NCBI GenBank assembly: GCA_904501765.1
Contig: CAJGCM010000012.1
Location: forward strand, 1-31,296
DNA from: an uncultured Clostridia bacterium
GTDB taxonomy: Bacteria; Bacillota; Clostridia; Oscillospirales; CAG-272
Length of the DNA: 31,296 bases
Reading direction: 5' to 3'
Below, piece by piece: positions 23,645 to 31,296 of the stretch. The notes below the pieces were generated by a model that had not been told where the DNA came from, did no database searches, and saw only the letters and a list, made by a program, of their open reading frames with translations. Within the stretch, counting starts at the first letter, position 1. Every line of letters starts with the position of its first letter. Position numbers and translations under genes: made by a program.

Positions 23645-24475
23645 ATGCTTAATACTAAAGCTTCATTTCTTATCTTTTTAAAGCAGAGATTAAAGAGCAC
23701 TGCATTCGCTGCCGTGATTTTTACATACCTTGCCTTCTGCATTACGACACTGACTGTACAGATATTTAATTTTTCCGAGAAGGGCATCGGTATGTGCTGC
23801 GCGTATATGACATTCGTCCCCTTAATTCTTATAGCCGAATACCTGCTTAACATCAGATGCGGTGCGCTTTTCACAGCGGCTTTGCTATTTATCCCCGCAG
23901 GTAGCATAATGGGCAATCTTTTCAACGTTTATACGACAGTTCCCTTTTTTGATACGGTGCTTCACGGAACGTCGGGCGTGATTTTCGCTGGTCTTGGCTT
24001 CACGGTAGCGGAAAAGTTTTTCGGTAATGGGAGAAAAGATTTGAAAGGATTTTTCGGCTGTCTTGTTTTTGCTATATCCTTCAGCCTCGCTATCGCAGTT
24101 TTATGGGAAATATTCGAATATACGGCTACAGCTATATTCGGTCTCGATTTGATGGCTGACAGCTATATTTCAGGCATCGCATCATACCTCTTGTCGGGAA
24201 CCCACAGCGAAGCAGTCGAATTGAACGGAATCACTCAAACTATAATTTATTACGGGGAAGGCAGCACCTACGTAATCAACGGATATCTTGACATAGGACT
24301 GATAGATACTCTGACCGATATGATTATATGCACCGTGGGAGCTGTATTCTTCTGTATTCTATCCTTTGTAGGCTACATTAAATTCCCGAAAATAAACGAC
24401 ACCCTTATTCCTAAATGCTGTGTGACGAAGGAAGGGTGCGAATGCGGCGAAAATTCCGCCAATGCCGATATATGA
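23645..24475 (+). CDS. DUF2238-like (YjdF-type) membrane protein with Cys-rich tail
   Basis: A 276-residue integral membrane protein with about six or seven hydrophobic segments. The motifs FDTVLHGTSGVIFAGLGF, AVLWEIFEY and DTLTDMIICTVGA follow the order of the DUF2238/YjdF family (LH..SG, WE.FE, D...D), a family without known function whose conserved acidic and histidine residues lie in the membrane. The protein ends in a soluble tail containing four cysteines (Cys258, 259, 265, 267; KCCVTKEGCECGEN), which could bind a metal. The start follows GAGGA. It is divergent from the sugar operon and precedes the dehydrogenase genes, without a terminator between. Confidence 0.7.
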   Translation: MLNTKASFLIFLKQRLKSTAFAAVIFTYLAFCITTLTVQIFNFSEKGIGMCCAYMTFVPLILIAEYLLNIRCGALFTAALLFIPAGSIMGNLFNVYTTVPFFDTVLHGTSGVIFAGLGFTVAEKFFGNGRKDLKGFFGCLVFAISFSLAIAVLWEIFEYTATAIFGLDLMADSYISGIASYLLSGTHSEAVELNGITQTIIYYGEGSTYVINGYLDIGLIDTLTDMIICTVGAVFFCILSFVGYIKFPKINDTLIPKCCVTKEGCECGENSANADI

Positions 24476-24512
24476 AAATGATATAACTTTTTTGCATTTA
24501 TATATACTTTTA

Positions 24513-24541
24513 TTGAATTTTCTTCTTGTTTATGTTAAAAT
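24513..24541 (+). promoter_or_regulatory. Promoter of the short-chain dehydrogenase gene
   Basis: TTGAAT (24513-24518), 17-base spacer, TAAAAT (24536-24541) preceded by TGT, an extended -10. Confidence 0.7.
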
Positions 24542-24599
24542 ATAAGTGTAGGTTAAAAATCTAAAAATTTGTGATTTTAATATAAACAGGAGCTATTTT

Positions 24600-25481
24600 A
24601 TGTCTTTTGAGAAATGGATAAAAGAAAACACAAGTGGCCTGACAGGAAAAAACGTTGCTATAACCGGAAGCACGGGCGGTCTTGGAAATGAAATATGCCG
24701 CCTCCTCGCCTCCCTTGGCGCATCTTTAATACTCGTTGACAGAAATCCCGCCCGCTCCGAAAAATTTAAATTGGAGCTTGAAACACGGTATAACGTAAGC
24801 GTTAAGTGTATTCCCGCTGATTTAGAGGATATAAATTCGGTGAAGGCGGCGGCTGCGGCTCTTCTTTCAGAAAATATCGACGTCTTTATTCACAATGCAG
24901 GCGCTTACAGTATCCCAAGGCATAAATGTGAAAGCGGGTACGATAACGTATTCCAGATAAATTTCCTATCTCCATATTACATTATAAGAACTATTTTACC
25001 CGAGCTGAGAAAAAGGGGCGGACGTGTCGTTGCAGTGAGCAGTATTGCTCATAACTATTCGAAAATTGACGTAAACGACGTTGACTTTGCAACACGCCGT
25101 GCGGCTTCAAAGGTTTATGGCAACGCTAAAAGGTTTCTTACCTACTCTCTGTTTAAGCTATTCAAAGGCGAAGAAGAGGCTACCCTCGCCATAACTCACC
25201 CCGGAATCAGCTTTACAGGAATTACCGCCCACTATCCAAAGCTGATATTCGCCCTTATTAAATACCCTATGAAAATTATTTTTATGAAGCCAAAGAAGGC
25301 GGCTTTATCTGTCGTGAAGGGCGTTTTTGAAAAAACCGAAGCTTATGAATGGATTGGACCTCGCCTGTTTGACGTTTGGGGTTTGCCGAAAAAGAAGCCT
25401 CTTAAAACCGCTAAGGAAGCGGAAATTACAAAAATTGCAGAAATTGCGGAGAATATTTATCGGGAAATATCCGAAAATTAA
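24600..25481 (+). CDS. Short-chain dehydrogenase/reductase
   Basis: A 293-residue NAD(P)-dependent oxidoreductase of the classical SDR type. The Rossmann nucleotide site is ITGSTGGLG (21-29), followed by the Asp in LVDRNP, DLED (74-77) and NAG (99-101). The catalytic residues are Ser147/Ser148 (VVAVSSIAH) and Tyr173-X3-Lys177 (VYGNAKRF). The length and the THPGISFTGI segment resemble retinol-dehydrogenase-like SDRs. The basic residue in VDRNPAR may favour NADPH, which is uncertain. Substrate unknown. It starts after AGGAG with its own promoter and is followed 83 bases later by an iron-dependent alcohol dehydrogenase. Confidence 0.88.
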   Translation: MSFEKWIKENTSGLTGKNVAITGSTGGLGNEICRLLASLGASLILVDRNPARSEKFKLELETRYNVSVKCIPADLEDINSVKAAAAALLSENIDVFIHNAGAYSIPRHKCESGYDNVFQINFLSPYYIIRTILPELRKRGGRVVAVSSIAHNYSKIDVNDVDFATRRAASKVYGNAKRFLTYSLFKLFKGEEEATLAITHPGISFTGITAHYPKLIFALIKYPMKIIFMKPKKAALSVVKGVFEKTEAYEWIGPRLFDVWGLPKKKPLKTAKEAEITKIAEIAENIYREISEN

Positions 25482-25502
25482 ATCTTAAATCTAAGAAATT
25501 AG

Positions 25503-25531
25503 TTGCGTGAGCTATCTCCGATACATATAAA
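25503..25531 (+). promoter_or_regulatory. Promoter candidate for the iron alcohol dehydrogenase gene
   Basis: TTGCGT (25503-25508), 17-base spacer, TATAAA (25526-25531), about 35 bases before the start. Confidence 0.5.
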
Positions 25532-25564
25532 TTTTACCCTCGTACAGAGAAAAAGGAGAATTTT

Positions 25565-26728
25565 ATGAAATTTGATTTTACCTTTTATAACCCTACAAAA
25601 ATCTATTTTGGCAAAGAATCTATGAATAGCCTTGAAGGCGAGCTTCTGAATTACGGAAAAAACGTGCTTTTCGTTTACGGAAAGTCGGCTATCAAGAAAA
25701 CGGGAATTTACGATAGCGTAATCAAAGCCTTGAAAAACACGTCAAAGACCGTTACGGAGCTTCAGGGAATTAAACCTAACCCCACCTATAAGCAGGTTTT
25801 AGAGGGAGCAAGGCTTGTTCGTGAAAATAAAATTGACCTGATACTTGCAGTTGGCGGCGGCTCTGTTATAGATTGCGCAAAGGCGATTTCCGTATCAGCT
25901 TTTTGCGACGGTGACCCCTGGAAAAAATACTGGATTGATTTTGAGCCGCTGAGCAATAAAACAGTCCCCGTTGGTGCAATCCTCACAATGACGGGAACCG
26001 CCTCTGAAATGAACGGAGGCTCGGTTATAACAAACGAAGAAGAAATGATTAAGGAAGGGCGTGTTTTCCCTGCCGAGGTCAACCCGAAATTCTCAATTCT
26101 TAATCCCGAATTTACCTATACAGTTCCAAAAATGCAAATGGTAAGCGGAATTTTCGACATTATCTCACACCTGTTAGAGCAATATTTTTCAGGTGAGGAC
26201 GATAATACCACCGACTATATAATAGAAGGCGTACTCAAATCCGTAATTCACAGCTCAAAAATTGCCATAAACAACCCCGAGGACTACGAAGCGCGCAGTA
26301 ATATTATGTGGGCTTCTACGGTAGCTCTTAACAGAATTTGCGGAGTTTCCAAGGAGCAGGACTGGCAGGTCCACGGAATTGAGCATCAGATAGGCGCATA
26401 CACCGACTGCCCTCACGGCATAGGTTTAGCAATAGTTTCTATCCCCTATTACAGATATATCTATAAATACGGCTTGGATAAATTCGTGCGATTTGCAAAA
26501 AACGTCTGGGAGATTGACTGCTCAGGTAAGGGACGAGAAGAAGCCGCCGAAGCAGGCATCAACGCCCTCGCCGATTTTATAAAAGAGCTTGGAATTCCCA
26601 CCACACTCCGTGAAATAGGCGCAACCCAGGATATGCTGCCAAAAATTGCATATTCAATTTCCCCCGAGGGTGGTTATAAAACTCTTACCCACGAGGAAAT
26701 CCTTGAAATACTGAAAAGCTGCTATTAA
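25565..26728 (+). CDS. Iron-containing alcohol dehydrogenase (butanol dehydrogenase type)
   Basis: A 387-residue group III alcohol dehydrogenase, close in layout to YqhD and clostridial butanol dehydrogenases, which reduce aldehydes with NAD(P)H. The nucleotide motif is GGGS (97-100) with VIDCAKA after it. The metal ligands appear as Asp198 and His202 (GIFDIISHLLEQY), His270 (WQVHGIEHQIGAY) and His284 (CPHGIGLA); the 14-residue spacing of the last two matches the family. The start follows AAAAAGGAG. It probably serves as an electron sink in fermentation alongside the hydrogenase. It ends before a strong terminator. Confidence 0.93.
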   Translation: MKFDFTFYNPTKIYFGKESMNSLEGELLNYGKNVLFVYGKSAIKKTGIYDSVIKALKNTSKTVTELQGIKPNPTYKQVLEGARLVRENKIDLILAVGGGSVIDCAKAISVSAFCDGDPWKKYWIDFEPLSNKTVPVGAILTMTGTASEMNGGSVITNEEEMIKEGRVFPAEVNPKFSILNPEFTYTVPKMQMVSGIFDIISHLLEQYFSGEDDNTTDYIIEGVLKSVIHSSKIAINNPEDYEARSNIMWASTVALNRICGVSKEQDWQVHGIEHQIGAYTDCPHGIGLAIVSIPYYRYIYKYGLDKFVRFAKNVWEIDCSGKGREEAAEAGINALADFIKELGIPTTLREIGATQDMLPKIAYSISPEGGYKTLTHEEILEILKSCY

Positions 26729-26766
26729 CAAATAAAACTTTAATAAAAACCTTCACTTGTACAAAA

Positions 26767-26804
26767 AAGCGCTTACGATACTGCACTGAGCATCGTAAGC
26801 GCTT
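26767..26804. terminator. Bidirectional terminator between alcohol dehydrogenase and lipoprotein genes
   Basis: AAGCGCTTACGAT (26767-26779) and ATCGTAAGCGCTT (26792-26804) form a perfect 13-bp stem with a 12-base loop. The minus strand has a TTTTTT tail directly after it, so it works best for the lipoprotein gene; the plus-strand tail is weaker. Confidence 0.85.
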
Positions 26805-26869
26805 AGTTTCATTTAAAGGCTAACTCTCTTGACTTTTGCCAAGGGGTTCACCTCGTCTTGAAAATTTAA

Positions 26870-29629
26870 TTATTCAGATACTACGGTAAGAAGAGTACCC
26901 CAATCGCTGCCGTAGTGGAATCCAACATCGGGTGTATCACCATCGCTGTCTTCATAGCTTGCTGCAGTATAAGTAATCCTATGAACCTTGTTGTTGGTTA
27001 CATCCTTGATAAAAATGTAATAGTATTCGTCACAAGAATATTTATTGCTCCAAGCCGCACCCAATACAACCGCTTCAACCTCAACACCATCAACAGTCAT
27101 CTTAACTGTCATATCAGTAAGATTATCCTCTGCGTCAACAGTTGAACCGAATTCAAAACCATAAACAGTGGTAACACCACTCTTTGTCTGTGAAACTGTC
27201 CACTTTCCATCAAGTTCTGTTACCTGAGGAATAATAATGCCCGGTACTAAGATCTTACCGCTGTTTGCTGTCATTACCTCGTCGAAATTAAACTCGGTGG
27301 TGAAAGAAGCACTTATGTACCATTTTCCTGTATAAATAGAGCCGATGGGCATAATTTCCTCAGCAATAGCCTTGAGCTGATCAGCTGTTAAGGAATCAGC
27401 CTCAACGCCAAATTTATTCTTTGTAATAATCTGAGCCATGGTCTTACCATACTCACCCTCATACCTTATGAAATTGGTGCTGTATCCTGGAACTCTTATG
27501 CCAATATATCCCATCGTTGCACCCTTATACTTTGCGGTAAGGGTGATATCGCCTGTAATAGGAGTTGTGAAATCGAACTCTTCTCCATCAGCTGTGTACC
27601 AGCCCAAGAATGTGTAATTATCCTTTGTGGGAGTACCGGGGTTTGTTGCTGTGCCATTGCCCTTAACACTCTGAGGTGTTGCTGCAGCAAGTGTGCCGCC
27701 ATCGGTGTCAAAGGTTACTGTGAAATTCTTAACTTTAGTGAAAGTTGCACTTCCACACTTAAGTGTTCCATTTCCGTTATCTATAAACGTAAGAGAAGAT
27801 GCAGTCTTTTCGGGGCGAGTGTAGTTGATAATAAGCTTATATGCGTCATCATCTTCGGACCACTGTACCTTAATCCAGTTAACAGTGGGTTCTTCTGCTG
27901 CAGCACCTTCGGGGGTGAGAGTTATAGCAGCACTCTTCGCAACAGCGTCAATATTAACTACCCAAGCGCCTGTGGAATTTGTGCCTTCCCATTCGCCTGC
28001 AAAAATATCAAGCTGCTGGATAAGTCCGGGGTAGCACTTCTTATTGTCGGACGTTACAGCCTTGGTAACAACGTCGTTAACAACGCTACCGGTTGCGGAG
28101 GAATACCAAATTCCATTGAACGTTGCGCCTACAGTTGTAACTGCCTCAGCTGCAGAAGGAACCTCACTTGCGGGAACTGTTTCACCGTGATTTACGCTAA
28201 CAGTTTTTATAATTTCACCCTTATCGTTGTAGAAGGTAACGGTATAAACCTTTATAGCCCACTGAGCAACGAGTGTTATATCACCTGTTATAGGAGTTGT
28301 AAAATCGAAATCTACACCATTAAGCTTATAACCAAGGAGATTATGACCGGTCCAAGACCTATTAACCGACTTTACTGTTTCACCGTGCTCAACGGTTTTA
28401 TTTTCGTCTGCATCACCCTTCTCGCCAAAGTTGAAGGTTACTGTGTAGTTCTTCTTAAGAACAAGGTTGGTTTCCATAAGGCCGGCGGTAGATGTAAGGA
28501 TACCCTTGTCGTCGGAAATAGTAAATGCCAAATCCTTGTTTGTTACGGATGCTGCATCGGCGTTAATAGTAAGAACACCGTTTGCAACGGAAACAGAGTT
28601 AACGGTTACGGTAACGTCGGTATATCCGTTGTAATAGGTTGCTGTGATGCCTGTTGCTGTGATTACAACCTCGTAATCATAGGTTGCGCTATAGCCTGCG
28701 CTCTCTTCACCCGTATAAGTACCTGCGAGTGTGGAAAGGTCAAGAGTCCACTCTGCAACGAGAGTGATGGGACCTGTTACAGTAGCGGTGAAATCATAAG
28801 CCTCACCGTTAAGAGTCCAACCTGCGAAGGTGTAGTAATCCTTTGCAGGAGCTGTGGGTGCTTCTACTACTCCGCCGTAAGCAACGTAATCGTTTTCTAT
28901 TGTACCGGCACCGTTTGTATCAAAGGCTACTGTATAGGTTTCAACAGTCCAGGATGCCTTGATTGTAATATTAGAGGTTACAGCAGCTTCAAAATCGTAA
29001 GCTTCTGTTCCAATATACCAGCCTGCGAAGGTGTGTCCTGCCTTTACAGGATCAGTAGCGGGAGCCGCTACCTTATCACCGTGATTTACTGTTGCGGTGG
29101 TGTTAGCAGTTCCGTTGTCAGCATCGAAGGTTACTGTGTATGTATTGATTGTCCACTGAGCCTTAAGTGTTACGTCTGCGGTAACAGCTGCTTCGAAATC
29201 ATACTCCTCTGTGCCAACGAACCAACCAGCGAAGGTATAACCAACCTTTGTGGGAGCGGTAGGCTCTGTTGCCTTCTCACCATCAGCTACGGTCTGCGCA
29301 TCTACTGCGCTGCCGCCGTCAGCATCAAATGTTACGGTATAGTTAACTGTAGACTCGCCGTCCTCAGTCCATTTTGCCTTCAAGGTTACGTCTGCGGTAA
29401 CAGCCGCCTCGAAGTCATATTCGTCCTCACCAACAAACCAACCAGCGAAGGTATAACCTGCTTTGGTAGGATCTGCGGGCTTTTCTGCCTTGGCTCCGCT
29501 CTCGACGGTCTGCGCTGCAACCGAGCTTCCGCCATCGGAGTCAAATGTTACAGTATAGCTATCACCACAGCCGGTGAATGCCAACAGAGCTACTGCAACC
29601 AAAAGAATTGCTACAAGAATCTTTTTCAT
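26870..29629 (-). CDS. Surface lipoprotein with InlB-type B-repeats (Listeria-Bacteroides repeats)
   Basis: A 919-residue secreted lipoprotein. The signal peptide ends at LAFTGC with Cys21. It contains repeats of about 65 residues with the pattern YTVTFDADGG ... YTFAGW ... YDF ... VTLKAKW at about 25-87, 97-159, 164-227, 232-294, 395-457 and 636-701, plus a degenerate copy near 461-508. Two beta-rich insertions (about 296-393 and 510-635) and a unique C-terminal region (from about 702) separate or follow them. B-repeats fold as small beta-grasp domains on surface proteins of gut Firmicutes and Bacteroidetes. There is no LPXTG sorting signal, so the lipid is the anchor. Function unknown; an adhesin or extracellular matrix role is inference. 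It has a perfect consensus promoter. Confidence 0.9.
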   Translation of the reverse strand: MKKILVAILLVAVALLAFTGCGDSYTVTFDSDGGSSVAAQTVESGAKAEKPADPTKAGYTFAGWFVGEDEYDFEAAVTADVTLKAKWTEDGESTVNYTVTFDADGGSAVDAQTVADGEKATEPTAPTKVGYTFAGWFVGTEEYDFEAAVTADVTLKAQWTINTYTVTFDADNGTANTTATVNHGDKVAAPATDPVKAGHTFAGWYIGTEAYDFEAAVTSNITIKASWTVETYTVAFDTNGAGTIENDYVAYGGVVEAPTAPAKDYYTFAGWTLNGEAYDFTATVTGPITLVAEWTLDLSTLAGTYTGEESAGYSATYDYEVVITATGITATYYNGYTDVTVTVNSVSVANGVLTINADAASVTNKDLAFTISDDKGILTSTAGLMETNLVLKKNYTVTFNFGEKGDADENKTVEHGETVKSVNRSWTGHNLLGYKLNGVDFDFTTPITGDITLVAQWAIKVYTVTFYNDKGEIIKTVSVNHGETVPASEVPSAAEAVTTVGATFNGIWYSSATGSVVNDVVTKAVTSDNKKCYPGLIQQLDIFAGEWEGTNSTGAWVVNIDAVAKSAAITLTPEGAAAEEPTVNWIKVQWSEDDDAYKLIINYTRPEKTASSLTFIDNGNGTLKCGSATFTKVKNFTVTFDTDGGTLAAATPQSVKGNGTATNPGTPTKDNYTFLGWYTADGEEFDFTTPITGDITLTAKYKGATMGYIGIRVPGYSTNFIRYEGEYGKTMAQIITKNKFGVEADSLTADQLKAIAEEIMPIGSIYTGKWYISASFTTEFNFDEVMTANSGKILVPGIIIPQVTELDGKWTVSQTKSGVTTVYGFEFGSTVDAEDNLTDMTVKMTVDGVEVEAVVLGAAWSNKYSCDEYYYIFIKDVTNNKVHRITYTAASYEDSDGDTPDVGFHYGSDWGTLLTVVSE
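27200..29560 (-). repeat. Tandem and dispersed B-repeat coding units
   Basis: Within the lipoprotein gene, units of about 195-210 bases recur. The first three (about 28950-29560) are close enough at DNA level that stretches such as CCAACCAGCGAAGGTATAAC are shared between copies, while later copies have diverged and are separated by unrelated sequence. This suggests recent duplication at the 5' end only. Confidence 0.7.
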
Positions 29630-29712
29630 AGCTTTATCCTCTCATAAAATAAATTTATTTTAATTAGTGAATTTATAAGCAAAACACTATATAAAATACT
29701 TAGATACTAATT

Positions 29713-29741
29713 ATTATACAGACGGTGTCAGTATTTGTCAA
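29713..29741 (-). promoter_or_regulatory. Perfect consensus sigma-A promoter of the B-repeat lipoprotein
   Basis: TTGACA (29736-29741), exactly 17 bases, TATAAT (29713-29718) on the minus strand, followed by an AT-rich leader of about 75 bases to the start codon. Confidence 0.9.
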
Positions 29742-29839
29742 GCATTTCTTTCAAAAATGTTCATTTTTTAACCATTTTTTATCCGTTTATGACATAAATA
29801 CTGCCACCAGACTTCTTTTTTATGCATTTATGCGCATAA

Positions 29840-31296
29840 TTATGCTAAAAGTTCGCCACATTTTGCTACGTAGGCATCATAAATACTCTTAAGAGGCGAG
29901 AATGACGCTTCGTCCTCGTCGGAAAGCTGCTCGTACATCGCAGTTAACTGTGAAAGAAGACCGCTTATGCTCTCAAGCGTTACGTCGCTTCCCGAAACCT
30001 CATAGGTATATAACCCGGTTTCAAGCTCGAAGAGCTTAGCTGCCACTGCCGCCGCATTTTCGGTGAATGCCTCGGATATAAATGCGCTGAGCGCCTCGCT
30101 GTACAAGCTCTCTCCACCCTCAAGGGTTATAAAGAAGGCTTTGGTTTTTGAATCAAGAGCAGCGAAGGCATTAAGTACGCCTATCGTCTTATCCTTATCA
30201 AATACAGGCGTATCCCCTTCCACTTTATTCATAAAGGCGTCAATCATATCATAGTAAATCACGAGGAACTTATCAACGCCACGCTCAAAATATGTATCGT
30301 AAATGTAGATATTTGAGCTGCCGAAGCGAATTAGAATATCTATATAGGTGCTGCGGTAGGTATCTAACGCAAATTCGCAGGACCAGTATACGTCCTCGCC
30401 GTCCCCGTCGGTATATGCCTTGAACAAAGGCTCGTTATAATACGCAGAACAGATGCTCGGGGGAGCATTTTTGATTATATTGTTACTAATTGCAAGTGCC
30501 TTTTCAAATGAGGCAAGGAAATAGTTATAGTTACTGCTGGTATAATAGGCAGTCTGAACGTTAAGCAAAGCACCCTTCAGCTCCTCGAAGCACTCTTCCC
30601 ACTGACCGAGGTCTGTGGTTTTATTTATGCCTTCCATCAAGCTAACGTATTTATTGTAAGCGCCGAGAAGGTAGTATTCAAAGTTTGCTTTATCTTCCCC
30701 TGTCAGCTGCTCTTTCGCTCCTGCGACCTTTTCCATTCTTGCGGTAAAGTCCTCTTCCCACTCGGGATAATTGAAGCGGTTTGCATAAATCTCAATGGCA
30801 AGAATAAGGTCAACGTAAACGTCCGCCTTCCCCTCGGAGAACTTGCTCTTCATAAAGTCGTTTATTGCCAGATTAAAGAAGCTTGCATAATAAGCATATT
30901 CGTCGCTCTCGTCAAAGGAAAGATTCGGGTATCCAAGTTTATACATCAAATTAAGAATTGATATAAAATTATACTGCTGTGAGGGAGAGAGAGCAACGAA
31001 TTTGTCGAACAAGCCCTTTACGCCATTACCGTATTCAGCAGTTTCTTCAAAACCGCTGATTTCTATACAATTGTTAAGGAAGGTTACGTAGTCCTTCATA
31101 ATGGCTCCGTAGCACTCAACCTCAAGGAGTCCGTCAGCCAGGTCGAATATGCCCGAGCGCACGTATGCAATCATATCCTCAAAGCTAACCTTCACAGATG
31201 CGTCCATTCCAAAAAGAATATTTCCGGGAGCATTCAGATACAGATAGTTTTCACCCGTTCCCTCTTCGGCAAGAATAAGCTTGGAAAAGTCCTCCG
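29840..31296 (-). CDS. C-terminal part of a large protein of unknown function (runs off the right edge)
   Basis: At least 484 codons without a stop. The first ATG is at 31207, but the same frame stays open to the window edge (it reads EDFSKLILAEEGTGENYLYL and onwards) and there is no ribosome binding site before that ATG, so the gene starts beyond 31296. The visible part is soluble, acidic, and mostly helical, with many aromatic residues (for example SNIYIYDTYFERGVDKF). Loosely repeating units of helices such as LDSKTKAFFITLEGG and LSDEDEASFSPLKSIYDAY recall each other. No membrane anchor or sorting signal is seen at its C-terminus. No family is recognised. The gene ends in a cluster of short AT-rich palindromes and is followed by the promoter of the lipoprotein gene on the same strand. 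Confidence 0.75.
   Translation of the reverse strand, partial: EDFSKLILAEEGTGENYLYLNAPGNILFGMDASVKVSFEDMIAYVRSGIFDLADGLLEVECYGAIMKDYVTFLNNCIEISGFEETAEYGNGVKGLFDKFVALSPSQQYNFISILNLMYKLGYPNLSFDESDEYAYYASFFNLAINDFMKSKFSEGKADVYVDLILAIEIYANRFNYPEWEEDFTARMEKVAGAKEQLTGEDKANFEYYLLGAYNKYVSLMEGINKTTDLGQWEECFEELKGALLNVQTAYYTSSNYNYFLASFEKALAISNNIIKNAPPSICSAYYNEPLFKAYTDGDGEDVYWSCEFALDTYRSTYIDILIRFGSSNIYIYDTYFERGVDKFLVIYYDMIDAFMNKVEGDTPVFDKDKTIGVLNAFAALDSKTKAFFITLEGGESLYSEALSAFISEAFTENAAAVAAKLFELETGLYTYEVSGSDVTLESISGLLSQLTAMYEQLSDEDEASFSPLKSIYDAYVAKCGELLA

Noticed and set aside
28187..29647. 486-residue open frame antisense to the B-repeat lipoprotein
   Set aside because: Cys-, Ser- and Gly-rich low-quality protein mirroring the repeat; no start signal. 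The lipoprotein frame has a signal peptide, known domain and promoter.
29803..29815. GAAGTCTGGTGGC on the minus strand as a 5S rRNA gene
   Set aside because: The sequence after it does not continue as 5S rRNA and the region lies between two protein genes.
29821..29846. Cluster of short ATGCAT/GCGCAT palindromes at the end of the unknown protein gene
   Set aside because: Arms are short and AT-rich, overlap each other, and give no stable terminator with a T-run.
1..31296. CRISPR array, prophage, transposon or defence island
   Set aside because: No short regularly spaced repeats, integrase, transposase or known defence domains were seen; the window looks like ordinary chromosome with a few unusual genes.

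Overview
The window reads as chromosomal DNA of an anaerobic, endospore-forming member of the Clostridia (Firmicutes), probably an uncultured gut lineage. The evidence is an alpha/beta-type small acid-soluble spore protein, a trimeric [FeFe] hydrogenase (HydC-HydB-HydA) of the NAD-linked, electron-bifurcating type, a D-amino-acid aminotransferase, a clostridial-type ParE-like topoisomerase subunit, and Gram-positive sigma-A promoters and Shine-Dalgarno sites throughout. I see no phage, transposon, CRISPR array or tRNA gene. Species cannot be assigned from the sequence alone.

Layout. Positions 1-157 hold a strong leftward promoter reading off the edge. 158-2563 is a polar amino acid ABC importer operon on the minus strand. 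2640-3075 carries the spore-protein gene with an unusual leader hairpin and a terminator. 3073-5978 is a two-gene minus-strand membrane operon: a fused prenol kinase/prenyl-phosphate kinase-like protein followed by a DUF6056-like polytopic protein. 6002-6792 has two small genes, one of them a 56-residue DUF3006-like ORF. 6814-10619 is an operon of a ParE-like topoisomerase B subunit and phosphoglycerate mutase. 10650-14781 contains a GH63/trehalase-like glycosidase, a YfcE-type phosphodiesterase and a GH88 unsaturated glucuronyl hydrolase. 14874-15800 is D-amino-acid aminotransferase. 15879-20253 is the hydABC operon. 20359-23507 is a minus-strand operon of a TIM-barrel sugar isomerase-like protein, an HD hydrolase and another six-hairpin glycosidase. 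23599-26728 holds a DUF2238-like membrane protein, a short-chain dehydrogenase and an iron-dependent alcohol dehydrogenase. 26767-31296 holds a B-repeat surface lipoprotein and the 3' part of a large unknown protein that runs off the right edge.

Together the genes suggest a fermenter that imports amino acids, breaks down uronate-containing oligosaccharides in the cytoplasm (no signal peptides on the three barrel enzymes), and disposes of electrons as H2 through HydABC and as alcohol through the iron-dependent dehydrogenase. The least conventional element is the natural fusion of VTE5-like and VTE6-like domains, two consecutive prenol phosphorylation steps, in one polypeptide next to a DUF6056-like membrane protein. 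Function assignments rest on motifs read by eye; no database search was run.
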